DNA of 62,523 nucleotides, from NCBI GenBank assembly GCA_937770485.1, contig CALJHX010000001.1, positions 1 to 62,523 on the forward strand, read 5' to 3'. Shown in pieces: positions 20,312-29,869 of the stretch. The stretch comes from an uncultured Verrucomicrobiae bacterium. GTDB lineage: Bacteria > Verrucomicrobiota > Verrucomicrobiia > Limisphaerales > UBA1096. Below the pieces are notes generated by a model that was not told the DNA's origin, did no database searches, and saw nothing but the letters and a program-made list of their open reading frames with translations. Every line of letters starts with the position of its first letter. Positions within the stretch are counted from its first letter, which is position 1. The translations under genes were made by a program, and so were the position numbers.

Positions 20312-21149
20312 ATGAAGCCCAGTCTGAAAAAGGCGTTCACGCTGATTGAGCTGCTGGTCGTCATCGCGATCATCGCCATACTCGCAGCGTTGCTGCTGCC
20401 GGCGTTGTCGCGGGCCAAGTGGAAGGCCAAGCAGATCTCCTGCATGAACAACGAAAAACAGATGGGGATCGGCAGTCAATCCTACGCAAACGATGATCCA
20501 CGGGGAGTGCTCTCGGGCGTGGACTGGAACGGCCCAAAATTCAACGCCGCCTGTGACGATGACATGAACTGGCTGTTCCCAGCATTCCTGCCAAACCTCA
20601 AGTCGGTGACCTGTCCCGACACTAAAAACTTCATCCGCACCCAAGACAAACGGGGCAAGAACCTCGCCGTCCGCGTCACCGACCAGCGCTATATCGAGCG
20701 GCTCCATGGTCAGAAGGAAATCTACACCGACCTCCAACGATTCGCCGCCGACAAGGGAACGAAACCGGGAATCAGCTATGAGATTTTTGGATGCATGAAC
20801 TGGAACGGGGTTCCCAACAAGCGCTACACGAGTGGGTTCCCGTACGTCGGGCCGATCCGGCTGCCAGGGCATCCTGAAAACCGAGTCCGTGGTCAGCAGC
20901 TACGTCCACGCCAACACCGGGTTCGGACTGAAGGGGCACGTGACCGGCCCGTCCGAGATTTGGCTGATCAAGGAGGCTGATTATTCCTATCCCGGCGCGA
21001 TGAATAATTACCCGGACGAGGGGGACAACCACGGCGCCGACGGCGAGAACGTGCTATTCGCCGACGCCCACGTGGAGTTCGTCAAGCGGGCAAACTACAA
21101 CTACAGCCTGGCACTGGGCAACGACGCCCTGCATTACGGGCCGCGCTGA
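20312..21149 (+). pseudogene. Type II pseudopilin-like secreted protein with a +1 frameshift
   Basis: Starts at 20312 after GGAG with [17 protein letters not shown], the prepilin cleavage and methylation motif, then a hydrophobic helix [14 protein letters not shown]. The body matches the large verrucomicrobial family of stand-alone pseudopilins. The reading frame breaks near 20867-20869 (a GGG run): one frame gives ...GPIRLPG, the next resumes [17 protein letters not shown] and ends with FADAHVEFVK, the usual C-terminal motif of the family. Deleting one G restores a protein of about 278 residues. No secretion machinery genes are nearby. Confidence 0.82.
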
Positions 21150-21203
21150 AGCGCGAGTGGCTTAATTCAAGCTTGGCCAAGCGTGATGCGCGTGGTTGCT
21201 GGC

Positions 21204-22025
21204 CTAGCGGTTCTTGTTCCACACTTCCGGCACGGCTACCCACATTCCTGGGTGCTTGGGGATGGAGGTGAAATTTTTCTCGATCCAAATCTTCTCCTTG
21301 GCCATGCGGGCTGCGTGACCGTCATAAAAGCCGATGATTGATCCCTCGTTGTGGCGATACATAGTTGGCCCTCCAGTGCCTACATTCTTGTATGCCTGAA
21401 CGCTTCCCGTCTGGCCGAGCTTATCCCAGCCGCTCTTGTAGTTGGCCCCCTTCCAGCGTGACCACCAGTCGTGACCATCGTGAAAAATCAGCTTGTCCGA
21501 CGGCTCCCGGATCGCGCTGAGCCGATGACCGGCATGTTCATTGAAAGCAATCGTCCACGACCGGCCGTCGGATGGGAACCAATCTTCGAAATTATAACTG
21601 TAGCTGGTCAGAGTACCTGTGTTGGCTTTGTCCGAAAGATTCGGGTTGTTGTCATATGCGTACTTCGATGGCCGCCAGATCTGGGTGTCGGCCGGGCAAC
21701 GGAAATCAGTTGGCGTCTGCACCATCGAGTTGCCCTTGCTGTCGTAGCCGATCAGTTTGCGGAAAGCCATGTTCGCCATCCAGACGTGCCGCCCACCGGT
21801 TCTGCTATCGATCTCAATCAACGGCACGCTTTGGTCGTCGTGGTCGTTCGCGTACAGGGCGTTGGCAATGGCAAATTGCCGAATGTTGTTCAAGCAGGCG
21901 GCACCATGCGCGCTGTTCTTGGCCTTGGCCAGAGCCGGCAGCAGCAGCGCGGCCAGGATCGCAATGATCGCGATGACCACTAGCAACTCAATCAGCGTGA
22001 ATGCCTTTTTCAGGCAGAGCTTCAT
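21204..22025 (-). CDS. Type II pseudopilin-like H-X9-DG protein
   Basis: I prefer the ATG at 22025 ([17 protein letters not shown]) over an in-frame GTG at 22040. The N-terminus carries the prepilin peptidase signal ([10 protein letters not shown]), a long hydrophobic helix, then [21 protein letters not shown]. It ends with [18 protein letters not shown], where His and Asp-Gly are nine residues apart, the H-X9-DG signature. About 273 residues. Proteins of this family are processed like pilins but are thought to be surface or periplasmic; their job is unknown. Convergent with the pseudopilin at 20312, tail to tail. Confidence 0.88.
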   Translation of the reverse strand: MKLCLKKAFTLIELLVVIAIIAILAALLLPALAKAKNSAHGAACLNNIRQFAIANALYANDHDDQSVPLIEIDSRTGGRHVWMANMAFRKLIGYDSKGNSMVQTPTDFRCPADTQIWRPSKYAYDNNPNLSDKANTGTLTSYSYNFEDWFPSDGRSWTIAFNEHAGHRLSAIREPSDKLIFHDGHDWWSRWKGANYKSGWDKLGQTGSVQAYKNVGTGGPTMYRHNEGSIIGFYDGHAARMAKEKIWIEKNFTSIPKHPGMWVAVPEVWNKNR

Positions 22026-22043
22026 CTTCTTTGACGACACGAT

Positions 22044-22247
22044 TCAGCACGGTTGATGGCCCCAATCGGTCTCCTTAAGCGACTCTTCGTACCGTGCCAT
22101 CTGCTCTTCTGCCGACAACTCACCGACTGGCTTGGCTAGAGTAACCATCAGCGGCTCGCGGCACAGTGGGCACAGTGCCTCCTTGCCCGCCTGGGAGTCG
22201 TCAAACTGCGGTTGGCCGCCACAGGCGCTACAATTCACGGTGATCAC
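22044..22247 (-). CDS. Small zinc-ribbon protein
   Basis: A 67-residue protein with two cysteine pairs, CSACGG and CPLCREP, about 20 residues apart, which should bind one zinc. A charged helical tail follows (ELSAEEQMARYEESLKETDW). It lies directly upstream of the pseudopilin on the same strand and may be co-transcribed. Function unknown. Confidence 0.65.
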   Translation of the reverse strand: MITVNCSACGGQPQFDDSQAGKEALCPLCREPLMVTLAKPVGELSAEEQMARYEESLKETDWGHQPC

Positions 22248-22341
22248 TTCCGAAATAATGTACCTTAACTCTCTGCCTCGTCAACCCCGGGTCAACATAC
22301 AAGCCGCCTTTCGAGAAGAGGTTGAGAACAATGAGAATTAA

Positions 22342-22671
22342 TTACTCAACGGTCAGCGGGCCGTCGAAGTGGGTGAGGCTGATCACCTCGGTGTTGGCCT
22401 TATGCGGCCCGTGGCGCTCTCCCTTGGGGGCATGAAACAGAGTCCCTTGCGTGTACACTTTTTCAGACTCCTCCCACTCACCGGAAAGAACATAGGCCCA
22501 CTCGTTGGCCAGTGGATGCGTGTGCGCCGGGATGGATGCACCCGCTGCGAACTTCCGCAGCACCGTCACCGCGCCGGTCGCCTCGTCCTTGTGCAACACC
22601 TTCAACTCCACACCGTCGTACGGGCCGGGCTGCCACGGCTTGTCGGCCGCTTGGGCAATATACTGGAACAT
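22342..22671 (-). CDS. Cupin-domain protein (ChrR-like)
   Basis: A 109-residue single-domain cupin with metal-binding motif 1 (PAHTHPLANEWAYVLSGEWE) and motif 2 (FHAPKGERHGPH). Such proteins bind a divalent metal and act as small dioxygenases, isomerases or sensors. Its ATG overlaps the stop of the FAH-family gene (TAATG), so the two are translationally coupled, suggesting linked steps on an aromatic or keto-acid substrate; the chemistry is inferred. Confidence 0.85.
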   Translation of the reverse strand: MFQYIAQAADKPWQPGPYDGVELKVLHKDEATGAVTVLRKFAAGASIPAHTHPLANEWAYVLSGEWEESEKVYTQGTLFHAPKGERHGPHKANTEVISLTHFDGPLTVE

Positions 22672-23471
22672 TACTCGTCTTTCACTGGGTTGGTCAGTTG
22701 GCCGATGCGCTCGATCTCGATCGTGATTTCGTCGCCGTCCTTGAGCAGCACCGGCGGCGTGCGGGCGAAGCCGACACCATGCGGCGTGCCGGTTAGGATC
22801 ACCGTGCCGGCGGCAAGCAGGGTGCTGCCGCTGAGGAACTCGATCAGCGTCGGCACGTCGAAGATCATGTCTTCGGTGTTCCAGTCCTGCATCACCGTCC
22901 CGTTGAGGATGGTCTTGATGCCGAGCGCGTTCGGGTTGGGAATCTCGTCGCCCGTTACCAGCGCCGGGCCAAGCGGACAGAATGTGTCGAACGTTTTACC
23001 GCGGCACCACTGGCCGCCGCCGCCGCCCTTTTGCCAGTCGCGCGCACTGACGTCGTTGGCGCAAGTGTAGCCAAGCACATAATCGAGCGCGTCGGCCTTG
23101 GAGACGTTTTTGCAGTCCTTACCGATGACCACCGCCAACTCGCACTCGTAGTCCACCGCGTCGCTCTTGAGCTTGGTTGGCAGCAAAATCGGGTCGCCGG
23201 GGTTTTGTACAGTGCTCGGCATTTTCATGAACAGCACCGGATGTTCCGGGATGTCCGCCCCACCCTCCTCGGCATGTTTACGGTAGTTGAGGCCTATACA
23301 CAAAACGGCTGTTGGCTGCACCGGCGCAAGCAGTTTTTTCACCGTGGCCGGGTCGCCGGTATCGTGGTGTTCGCTGAAAATACAGCCCTCTATCCGCGTC
23401 ACCGAGCCGTCTTCGTGTTGAGCCCCAAACTGCGGCTCATCCTTGTCACTGAGAAATCTAACGATCTTCAT
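22671..23471 (-). CDS. Fumarylacetoacetate hydrolase-family protein
   Basis: A 266-residue FAH-fold enzyme; the family hydrolyses or isomerises C-C bonds in beta-keto acids, and some act on sugar acids. Signatures are CIGLNYRKHAEE, PVLFMKMPS, VDYECELAVVIGKDCKNV (acidic metal ligands), GYTCANDVSARDWQ and ILTGTPHGVGFARTPP. It lies 81 bp downstream of the sulfatase start-side gene and overlaps the cupin by one base. Probably a catabolic operon with both neighbours. Confidence 0.9.
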   Translation of the reverse strand: MKIVRFLSDKDEPQFGAQHEDGSVTRIEGCIFSEHHDTGDPATVKKLLAPVQPTAVLCIGLNYRKHAEEGGADIPEHPVLFMKMPSTVQNPGDPILLPTKLKSDAVDYECELAVVIGKDCKNVSKADALDYVLGYTCANDVSARDWQKGGGGGQWCRGKTFDTFCPLGPALVTGDEIPNPNALGIKTILNGTVMQDWNTEDMIFDVPTLIEFLSGSTLLAAGTVILTGTPHGVGFARTPPVLLKDGDEITIEIERIGQLTNPVKDE

Positions 23472-23552
23472 TGTCCAAATTTCGGATGCGGGAACCTACC
23501 AGCCAGCTTGGCCAAGCAACAGGGAAAAGTCGGCGAGAGATCAGTCTCGGGG

Positions 23553-25001
23553 CTACTTCCTTGGGCGCTTCGTTCTGCGTTGCGGTTTCGTGGCACCCCA
23601 CTTGGCCAAGCGATCCTTCTCGTGCCGGGTGCGCTTGGCATCAAGATATTTCCCGATGCGAACCGGCTCATGTTCCGCTACCGCGAACGCCTTCATTTTG
23701 GCCAACAGACCGGGGTACCGCGCCGACACATCGGTCGTCTCGCTGATGTCATTTTTCAAGTTGTACAACGCCCATGGCTGATTCTTTTTGGCCTTGATGG
23801 CTTTCCATTGGCCTTTTCGAACTGCGGTTTGACTGCCGAACTCCCAGTAAAGCATTTCGTGTTTTTTCTGTTCTCCGATTCCAATCAATGTCGGGAGAAA
23901 CGACAAACCATCGATATCTCCCGGAGCCTTCGCGCCAGTGAGTTCAGCGAGGGTCGGCAACACGTCCGGGTGATAAAAAACCAGGTCGCTGACCTGCCCG
24001 GCCTTGATCTTGCCGGGCCAACGGACGAGATACGGAATGCGCAGCCCGCCCTCGTACAGGTTGCCTTTGCCGCCGCGAAACTCGACGCCGGTTTTCGGAT
24101 TCACATTGGGCCCGAAGAAACCGCGGGGTTGTTTGTTGCTTCGAAAGCGATCCTGCCCTCCGTTGTCGCCCGTAAAGAAAACAATTGTGTCGTCCTCAAG
24201 TTTCAACTCACGCAACAGGTCGAGCACTTGTCCAACATTGTAATCCACCATGCTCACCATAGCGGCGTAGTTCTTCACGTCCTGCGAAACGCCCGGATCG
24301 TCAACCCACTTTTCACCTTTATAGAGTTCCCAGGCTGGATCGTCCCTCGGAACGTCATACATGCCGTGCGGCGGCGTGATCGGGAAGTAGCAAAAGAACG
24401 GCTCGTCTTTGTTCGCACGGATGAACTTGAGTCCCTCCTCCATGATACGATAATGCGAGTATGTTTGGCCCGAACGACCGCCGATGTTGCCGTCGAGCTT
24501 CACCTCCTCGCTGTTGTGGATGAGGTAAGCCGGATAAAACGAATGCGCGTGCACCTGATCATAGTAGCCGTAAAACTCGTCAAAGCCGTGCTGCTCCGGC
24601 ACGCCGGTCGAGTCGCGCCCACCGCATCCCCACTTGCCGAAGCCGCCCGTGGAGTAGCCAACGTCCTTGAGCACCGAGGCGATCGTCGGTTCGCCGGCAC
24701 GCAGCGCTGTTCCACCGTCGTTCGCGCGAACCGAGGCATGCCCTGCGTGCTTGCCGGTCATCAAATTGCAACGCAACGGCGCACAGACCGGCGCCCCCGC
24801 CAACGCCGACGTGAACCGAATCCCCTCCGCCGCAAAGCGGTCGATATTCGGTGTCTTGATGTACGGATTTCCCATGTGCGACAGCTCGTAGTACGCAAGC
24901 TCGTCGGACATGATGTAAACGATGTTCGGCTTCTTCGCAGCCAACGCCGTGACCGCCGAGACCACCAAAACCGCGGTTGATAAAAAGAAATGGAAACGCA
25001 T
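23553..25001 (-). CDS. Secreted sulfatase (arylsulfatase family)
   Basis: Start at 25001 (MRFHFFLSTAVLVVS) gives a signal peptide ending ALAA; the frame extends seven residues further upstream. The 482-residue product is a type I sulfatase: PNIVYIMSDELAY (metal site), formylglycine signature CAPLRCNLMTGKH (Cys is the modified residue), GKWGCGG, FCYFPITPPHG, FFTGDNGGQD. It needs a formylglycine-generating enzyme elsewhere. Such enzymes remove sulfate from algal or animal polysaccharides, fitting a marine or host-associated lifestyle. The basic tail (KPQRRTKRPRK) is unusual. Confidence 0.93.
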   Translation of the reverse strand: MRFHFFLSTAVLVVSAVTALAAKKPNIVYIMSDELAYYELSHMGNPYIKTPNIDRFAAEGIRFTSALAGAPVCAPLRCNLMTGKHAGHASVRANDGGTALRAGEPTIASVLKDVGYSTGGFGKWGCGGRDSTGVPEQHGFDEFYGYYDQVHAHSFYPAYLIHNSEEVKLDGNIGGRSGQTYSHYRIMEEGLKFIRANKDEPFFCYFPITPPHGMYDVPRDDPAWELYKGEKWVDDPGVSQDVKNYAAMVSMVDYNVGQVLDLLRELKLEDDTIVFFTGDNGGQDRFRSNKQPRGFFGPNVNPKTGVEFRGGKGNLYEGGLRIPYLVRWPGKIKAGQVSDLVFYHPDVLPTLAELTGAKAPGDIDGLSFLPTLIGIGEQKKHEMLYWEFGSQTAVRKGQWKAIKAKKNQPWALYNLKNDISETTDVSARYPGLLAKMKAFAVAEHEPVRIGKYLDAKRTRHEKDRLAKWGATKPQRRTKRPRK

Positions 25002-25022
25002 GGCCGGAAGACTACCCGCCAA

Positions 25023-25259
25023 TTCCTCCTAGGAAAAATGAAAAAAAATTGTTTTCAGCATAAAAAAACTGTTAATACGATTAGCTCTTTGCAAAAAATC
25101 TAATAGTAAAAATAGTGTCGGTTATGTCTTTAACCCTTAAAGACATCCCGAAGGGCTTGCATGAGCGGCTTCCTGTTCCTTCTTGGTATTGCCGCCATGT
25201 TTGTGGAGAATGCAATTGGGAGCGTTGCCCAAAAATCAAATTTGAAAAGTTAGTCTTTG
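25023..25259. other. AT-rich gap with a decayed ankyrin end-module
   Basis: This marks the left edge of the AT-rich accessory zone. At about 25170-25210 the plus strand reads TTCCTTCTTGGTATTGCCGC followed by CATGTTTGTGGAG. That is close to the minus-strand DNA coding LLRKHGGKT in the ankyrin genes further right (for example 46470-46510). I take it as a relic of that module. No intact gene. Confidence 0.5.
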
Positions 25260-26117
25260 TTAGTACTTAACAAATCCAGTCCTTTCTTTCCACCATTGAT
25301 AATCGAGTTTGCCATTGGAATCAAAACTCGGTGTGCCCCAGCCATATTTCACTGGAACCTTTGTTGTTTTACTAAGCCATTTCCTGATTTCTGAATGACC
25401 ATCAGCAAATGAAAAAGAACATCCCCCGCTGTGGTGCGATGCAGGAGTATCACCCCATTGACCACGATTTGGGTCGTTAATGAAGTAACCGTCGTTGATG
25501 GAGTCCGGATGCTCATCCAGAGTGACCCACGTGTTTCCTGGACTCGGCACATCGGATATCTTCATGAATTGCCGGAACTGCTGAAGCAGGGCATTGCGCC
25601 CCTGAATCGTCGGGTCACCCTTGTTCATAGAGTTGAATCGGCCGAAAAAGGCATTCATCACATTACTGCGTAAACGATCAGGGTAACGCCTTTGCTTCTG
25701 TGCTGTGCTTAGATATTTGTCCGCAGGGCACTTGTAAATCCCAAACGCGGAGGCGGTGTAGCGGGCCAAAACACCATTTTGTACCCAGGCACGGTTAGTG
25801 ACGCTTTGATCCGCAATGCCTCCGCCAGCTCCCCAAGTCATGACGTTATTGACCCAATTATCGTATCGTTTGCTGGAGATTGATTGAATCGTTTCACCGA
25901 CCCCAAAGTTATTACAAACACGGTCATTGAAGTCTGTTGCGTAGAGATGCCAAGCCTGCATCAATTGGCGACAATTATTTAGGCAAGCAATCCCTTGGCC
26001 TTTCGACTTGGCCTTCGCCAAGGCGGGCAGAAGCATTCCGGCCAAAATCGCAATGATTGCGATCACCACCAGAAGCTCAATAAGCGTGAAAGCATTGCTT
26101 TTATTTTTTGTTTTCAT
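25260..26117 (-). CDS. Type II pseudopilin-like H-X9-DG protein
   Basis: A 285-residue stand-alone pseudopilin: [18 protein letters not shown] prepilin signal, hydrophobic helix [32 protein letters not shown], and a C-terminal [17 protein letters not shown] in which His and Asp-Gly are nine residues apart. Its coding DNA is less GC-rich than the pseudopilins at 20.3 and 21.2 kb, consistent with its place in the accessory zone. Likely exported and anchored by its N-terminal helix; function unknown. Confidence 0.88.
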   Translation of the reverse strand: MKTKNKSNAFTLIELLVVIAIIAILAGMLLPALAKAKSKGQGIACLNNCRQLMQAWHLYATDFNDRVCNNFGVGETIQSISSKRYDNWVNNVMTWGAGGGIADQSVTNRAWVQNGVLARYTASAFGIYKCPADKYLSTAQKQRRYPDRLRSNVMNAFFGRFNSMNKGDPTIQGRNALLQQFRQFMKISDVPSPGNTWVTLDEHPDSINDGYFINDPNRGQWGDTPASHHSGGCSFSFADGHSEIRKWLSKTTKVPVKYGWGTPSFDSNGKLDYQWWKERTGFVKY

Positions 26118-26240
26118 TCAAAAGTTCAGATGTGCTAAGTAAAAAACTTATTTCACACTTTCATTTATTTAAGTTGAAAGTGTCAACCCTGTGAGCACAG
26201 TTTTCAATGCGTTTTAACTGTTGCCGCCGAAGTGGGTTGG

Positions 26241-26942
26241 CTATTTCCCTTCAGCTTTCAATTCTTCACCCTTCTTGCCGCCGTGTTTGCGGAGCATGTC
26301 GGCGATTTCATCTTCGGCCACATCTAGCGGTGTTTCACCACTATTAGTCTTCGGATTTACCCCCGCACCTTTGGTGATAAGTAATTTAACGACTTCCTTC
26401 TGATCTTCACGAACTGCCTCATGCAAAGGAGTCCATCCATTTTCACCCTTCACATTCACATCCGCACCGTTGGCGATTAGCAGTTCAACGATTTCCATGT
26501 AATCTTCACCAGCCGCATAATGCATGGGAGTCCAACCATCATTAGCCTGCACATTCACATCCGCACTTGCGTCTAGTAGCAATCCCACGATTTCCTTGTG
26601 CCCCCACAAAGCCGCCTTATGCAAAGGAGTCCACCCAATTTCACTTTTTGCATTCACATCCGCACCAGCAACCAAGTGTTTTTTGATGACTACCATGTTG
26701 CCTGCTTCGGCAGCTTCGTGAATTGATATGTCTGGTGCTTTTGGTGTCGGTAGTTCTTGTTCTGCAGCTTCAGCGAGTGGCTCAACTCGTTTCTCTTCTA
26801 CTGGGGGAGGAGGCGATGGCTGAGCTTGCACTTCGGCAACTGGTTCAGATGGTTTCGCTTCTGTTAAAGCAACCGACTGCTGCGGCTCACGGCATCCCCC
26901 CAACAGCACGGCTGCGATTGTTGTGATTAGGAGGTGTTTCAT
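26241..26942 (-). CDS. Ankyrin-repeat lipoprotein (cassette family)
   Basis: A 233-residue predicted lipoprotein: signal MKHLLITTIAAVLLGGC with lipobox Cys, a Pro/Glu-rich linker, then about four ankyrin repeats (GWTPLHKAALWGHKEIVGLLLDASADVN and relatives). It ends with the constant LRKHGGKKGEELKAEGK. The first and last parts are nearly identical at DNA level to other genes in 26-47 kb, while the repeats differ. It should sit in the periplasm or outer membrane and bind a protein partner; which one is unknown. The upstream DNA (26968-27080) is the downstream flank and decayed end of another copy. Confidence 0.88.
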   Translation of the reverse strand: MKHLLITTIAAVLLGGCREPQQSVALTEAKPSEPVAEVQAQPSPPPPVEEKRVEPLAEAAEQELPTPKAPDISIHEAAEAGNMVVIKKHLVAGADVNAKSEIGWTPLHKAALWGHKEIVGLLLDASADVNVQANDGWTPMHYAAGEDYMEIVELLIANGADVNVKGENGWTPLHEAVREDQKEVVKLLITKGAGVNPKTNSGETPLDVAEDEIADMLRKHGGKKGEELKAEGK

Positions 26943-26967
26943 ACCGAGAGAACACTCATCCCGGTAA

Positions 26968-27080
26968 GCACATTTTTCAAGGCGTTTTACTGTTGTCGCA
27001 GAGTTGGCTGGTCTACTTCCCTTCAGCTATCAATCCCTCGCCCGTCTTGCCACCGTTTTTTTGCGGAAGAGGGCGGTAGT
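26968..27080 (-). repeat. Orphan, decayed ankyrin end-module with its 3' flank
   Basis: The plus strand shows the flank TTTTCAAGGCGTTTTACTGT, then CCCTTCAGCTATCAATCC and GTCTTGCCACCGTTTTTTTG. This is the same order as beyond the ends of the genes at 26241 (26190-26250) and at 43490-43600. On the minus strand it would encode a frameshifted KHGGK...ELxAEGK tail with no gene in front of it. It appears to be the remnant of a lost cassette. Confidence 0.7.
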
Positions 27081-27163
27081 TTAGGAGTGCTTATCACTGC
27101 GTCTTCTGCTTGAAAATTGGCGGCTCCCCGGGGATGATGCGGCCGTTCTAAAGCCGCACGCAA

Positions 27164-28336
27164 ATGAATGATATGAGACTTAGGACTGACCGTATCCTTA
27201 CCACCCATGTTGGCAGTCTGGCACGGCCACGCAATGTGCTGGATCTGCTTTTCGCCAAGGAACGGCAGGAGGAATATGATGCCGACCTGTTCGAATCCTC
27301 CGTGAGTGATGCGGTATCTGACATAGTGAAAGAGCAGGTTGGTGTGGGGATTGATATCGTGTGTGATGGTGAGCAGAGCAAATCCAGCTTCCTAACCTAC
27401 ATTGCCGAACGGTTAAAGGGATTTTCTCCGAGCGAAAAACAGGGCGAGGATTTGTGGGTGGAATCCCGCGAAACCATTGCCTTTCCTGAATTCTACGACG
27501 CCCACCGCAAGGCCCGCGAAGGGCTCGTGGCCAAGCCGGTGAAATTGGTCTGCACCGGCCCAGTGACATACGACGGGCACACGGTTCTGCAACGCGACAT
27601 CTCAAACCTCAAGGCGGCCGCCCATGCCAATGAAGTCGGGGAAGCATTCATGACCGCCGTGTCGCCTTCTGATGTGGAGGGACAGCAGCCAAATGAATTT
27701 TACAAGAGCGATGAGGAATACCTGTTTGCTATTGCTGAGGCGATGCACGAGGAATATCAGGCCATCGTGGATGCAGGATTGATTCTGCAGATCGATGACC
27801 CGCGGCTACTCACCTATTACATATCCCGGCCTGAGCTCAGCGTAACCGATTGCCGTCAATGGGCAGAGCTGCGGGTGGAGGCCCTCAACCATGCGCTGAA
27901 GGGACTGCCAGAGGATCGCATTCGTTTCCACACCTGTTATGGGATCAACATCGGCCCGCGCGTGCACGAGATGAACCTAGCGGATATCGTCGACATCATG
28001 CTCAAGGTTAATGCTGGAGCCTATCTCTTTGAGGCCGGCAATCCGCGCCACGAGCATGAATGGCAGGTGTGGGAAAATGTGAAGGTGCCCGAAGGCAAAT
28101 CCCTCATCCCCGGCGTCATCTCCCACTCCACCCCACTGGTCGAGCACCCCGAGCTCATCGCCCAGCGCCTGATTCGATTCACTAATGTCGTTGGCAAGGA
28201 AAACATCATGGCCGGCAGCGACTGTGGGTTCGCTTCTTTTGCCGCTACCGAGCAGGAAATTCATCCCAGCATTGTCTGGGCGAAGTTCCAGAATTTGGCC
28301 GAAGGCGCGCGATTGGCTTCGCAAAAACTCTGGTAA
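27164..28336 (+). CDS. MetE-like (cobalamin-independent methionine synthase family) protein
   Basis: A 390-residue protein resembling the C-terminal catalytic barrel of MetE: LTTHVGSLARP, GIDIVCDGEQSKSSF, LQIDDPRL, RIRFHTCYGINIGPR (zinc His/Cys), LFEAGNPRHEHEW, and IMAGSDCGFASF (zinc Cys). It lacks the N-terminal MetE half, so it probably transfers methyl groups between other partners, as in the methionine synthase II-like family. First gene of a compact plus-strand run ending at 33536. Met4 is an alternative start. Confidence 0.85.
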   Translation: MNDMRLRTDRILTTHVGSLARPRNVLDLLFAKERQEEYDADLFESSVSDAVSDIVKEQVGVGIDIVCDGEQSKSSFLTYIAERLKGFSPSEKQGEDLWVESRETIAFPEFYDAHRKAREGLVAKPVKLVCTGPVTYDGHTVLQRDISNLKAAAHANEVGEAFMTAVSPSDVEGQQPNEFYKSDEEYLFAIAEAMHEEYQAIVDAGLILQIDDPRLLTYYISRPELSVTDCRQWAELRVEALNHALKGLPEDRIRFHTCYGINIGPRVHEMNLADIVDIMLKVNAGAYLFEAGNPRHEHEWQVWENVKVPEGKSLIPGVISHSTPLVEHPELIAQRLIRFTNVVGKENIMAGSDCGFASFAATEQEIHPSIVWAKFQNLAEGARLASQKLW

Positions 28337-28358
28337 CCCCTCATTCTTTCCCCAAGCT

Positions 28359-29276
28359 ATGAAACACATCACCCGCCGTCAATTTCTTGGAACTGCCGCC
28401 GCATTGGCCGCTGCTCCCACGCTGACAGCCCGGCCGAAATTCAGGCTCAACTATATTCTCTCCTCCTCCATGTACGGCACACTGCCCTTGAATACCATCC
28501 TGCCCGAGGTTTCCAAAACGGGGGCAGACACCATCGATATCTGGCCGCGTGTGCACGGCAACCAACGAGAGCAGATCGAGGAAATGGGCTACGGAAAATT
28601 TGCCACACTACTGAAGCAACATCGAACAAGGCTTGGCTGTATCACCCGGTATGACCTTGGCCCCTTTGGATTGCAGAAGGAGATGAAAGTCGCGCAAAAA
28701 TTTGGCGCCAAGATGCTGGTATGCGGCGGACGCGGGCGCCAAGGGCTCAAGGGAGTTGAACTCAAGGCCGAGGTAAAGAAATTTGCCGAGTTGCTAAAGC
28801 CGCATGTTGCGGCGGCTGAGAAGGCGAATGTTACCATTGCCATTGAAAACCATGGCAATAGCCTCATGGACTCTCCTGACTCCATGAAGTGGCTGATTGA
28901 ATTTTCCTCCACCAAGTATCTTGGTATTGCGCTAGCCCCCTATCACCTGGAAAGCCTCAGGGTAGATGCCGGCGGCCAGGCCAAACTCATCAAGGCACTG
29001 GGCAATCGTATCGCCATGTTTTACGCGTGGCAACACGGCATGGGTTGCTCCAAGAAACTACCCAAGGAGCAGGAACTGCTGCAAATGCCCGGGCGTGGAA
29101 AGCTCGACTTTGTGCCCATCGTGCGTGCGCTCAAGCAGATCAACTATTCCGGCTTCACCAGCATTTTCATGCACCCGGTTCCCCGCGGCATTCCGATCCT
29201 GAAAGATACCACCGCCTGTACTGCTGAGATCAACCTCGCGCGAACCTACTTGGAAAAGTGTCTCGCAGAAGCTTAG
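28359..29276 (+). CDS. Tat-exported TIM-barrel protein (sugar phosphate isomerase/epimerase family)
   Basis: Starts at 28359 with MKHITRRQFLGTAAALAAAP, a twin-arginine signal. The 305-residue body is an AP-endonuclease-2-type TIM barrel: GADTIDIWPRV, GAKMLVCGGRG, VTIAIENHGNSLMDS, YLGIALAPYHLES, GFTSIFMHPV. The metal-binding Glu/His positions (IENHG, MHP) are visible. These exported barrels are common in Verrucomicrobia and probably isomerise or epimerise sugars; the substrate is unknown. It lies 22 bp after the MetE-like gene. Confidence 0.85.
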   Translation: MKHITRRQFLGTAAALAAAPTLTARPKFRLNYILSSSMYGTLPLNTILPEVSKTGADTIDIWPRVHGNQREQIEEMGYGKFATLLKQHRTRLGCITRYDLGPFGLQKEMKVAQKFGAKMLVCGGRGRQGLKGVELKAEVKKFAELLKPHVAAAEKANVTIAIENHGNSLMDSPDSMKWLIEFSSTKYLGIALAPYHLESLRVDAGGQAKLIKALGNRIAMFYAWQHGMGCSKKLPKEQELLQMPGRGKLDFVPIVRALKQINYSGFTSIFMHPVPRGIPILKDTTACTAEINLARTYLEKCLAEA

Positions 29277-29287
29277 TTCCCACATCC

Positions 29288-29869
29288 GTGAGCGATACCA
29301 ATAAACCCAAGGTTCTCATCATCATTGGTGATGCCACTGAGACAGTGGACACGATGTACCCCTACTTTCGGTTGATCGAGGGAGGGTATGAGCCCGTGGT
29401 AGCTGCTCCAGAAAAGCGCACCTACCAGATGGTGATGCACCAGAACAAACCCGGCTGGACGATTACCAAGGAATGGGAGGGTTACACGATGGATGCGGAT
29501 ATCGCCTTTGCTGACATTAACCCTGAGGACTATCTGGGCATCTTTTTTAGTGGAGGCCGCGCGCCGGAATATATTCGAGAAGACGAAGATTTGCTTCGCA
29601 TCACCAAATACTTTTTTGAGAAGAATGCGCCTATCGCCAGCGTGTGCCACGGCGTGGAGATCGTGGCCCGCGCCGATTGCGCGAAGGGGCGGCGGATGGC
29701 CACGGTGCCGAAGGCGAAGTTTGACTTGGAAATTTGCGGGGGCATTTTTGTCGACGAGCCGTGCGTGATCGATGGCAACCTCATCAGTGGCCGCACCTTT
29801 TGGGACCACGGCCACTACATGGGCCCGTGGATGAAGCTCCTTGGCAAGGCCCGCGATGCTCAATCGTAA
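29288..29869 (+). CDS. DJ-1/PfpI-family protein
   Basis: About 193 residues from a GTG at 29288 (VSDTNKPKVLIIIGDATETVD); a GTG at 29258 would extend it and overlap the upstream gene. The nucleophile elbow SVCHGVEI with Cys and a Glu in the DADIAFADINPEDYLG segment mark the DJ-1/PfpI class I glutamine amidotransferase fold. Members are deglycases, proteases or chaperones. Its stop overlaps the next start (TAATG), so it is part of the same operon. Cytoplasmic; function here unknown. Confidence 0.85.
   Translation: MSDTNKPKVLIIIGDATETVDTMYPYFRLIEGGYEPVVAAPEKRTYQMVMHQNKPGWTITKEWEGYTMDADIAFADINPEDYLGIFFSGGRAPEYIREDEDLLRITKYFFEKNAPIASVCHGVEIVARADCAKGRRMATVPKAKFDLEICGGIFVDEPCVIDGNLISGRTFWDHGHYMGPWMKLLGKARDAQS

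Noticed and set aside
27080..27163. Riboswitch in front of the MetE-like gene
   Set aside because: A small GCGGC/GCCGC hairpin lies at 27139-27157, but the segment is short and matches no SAM or cobalamin riboswitch pattern I could recognise.
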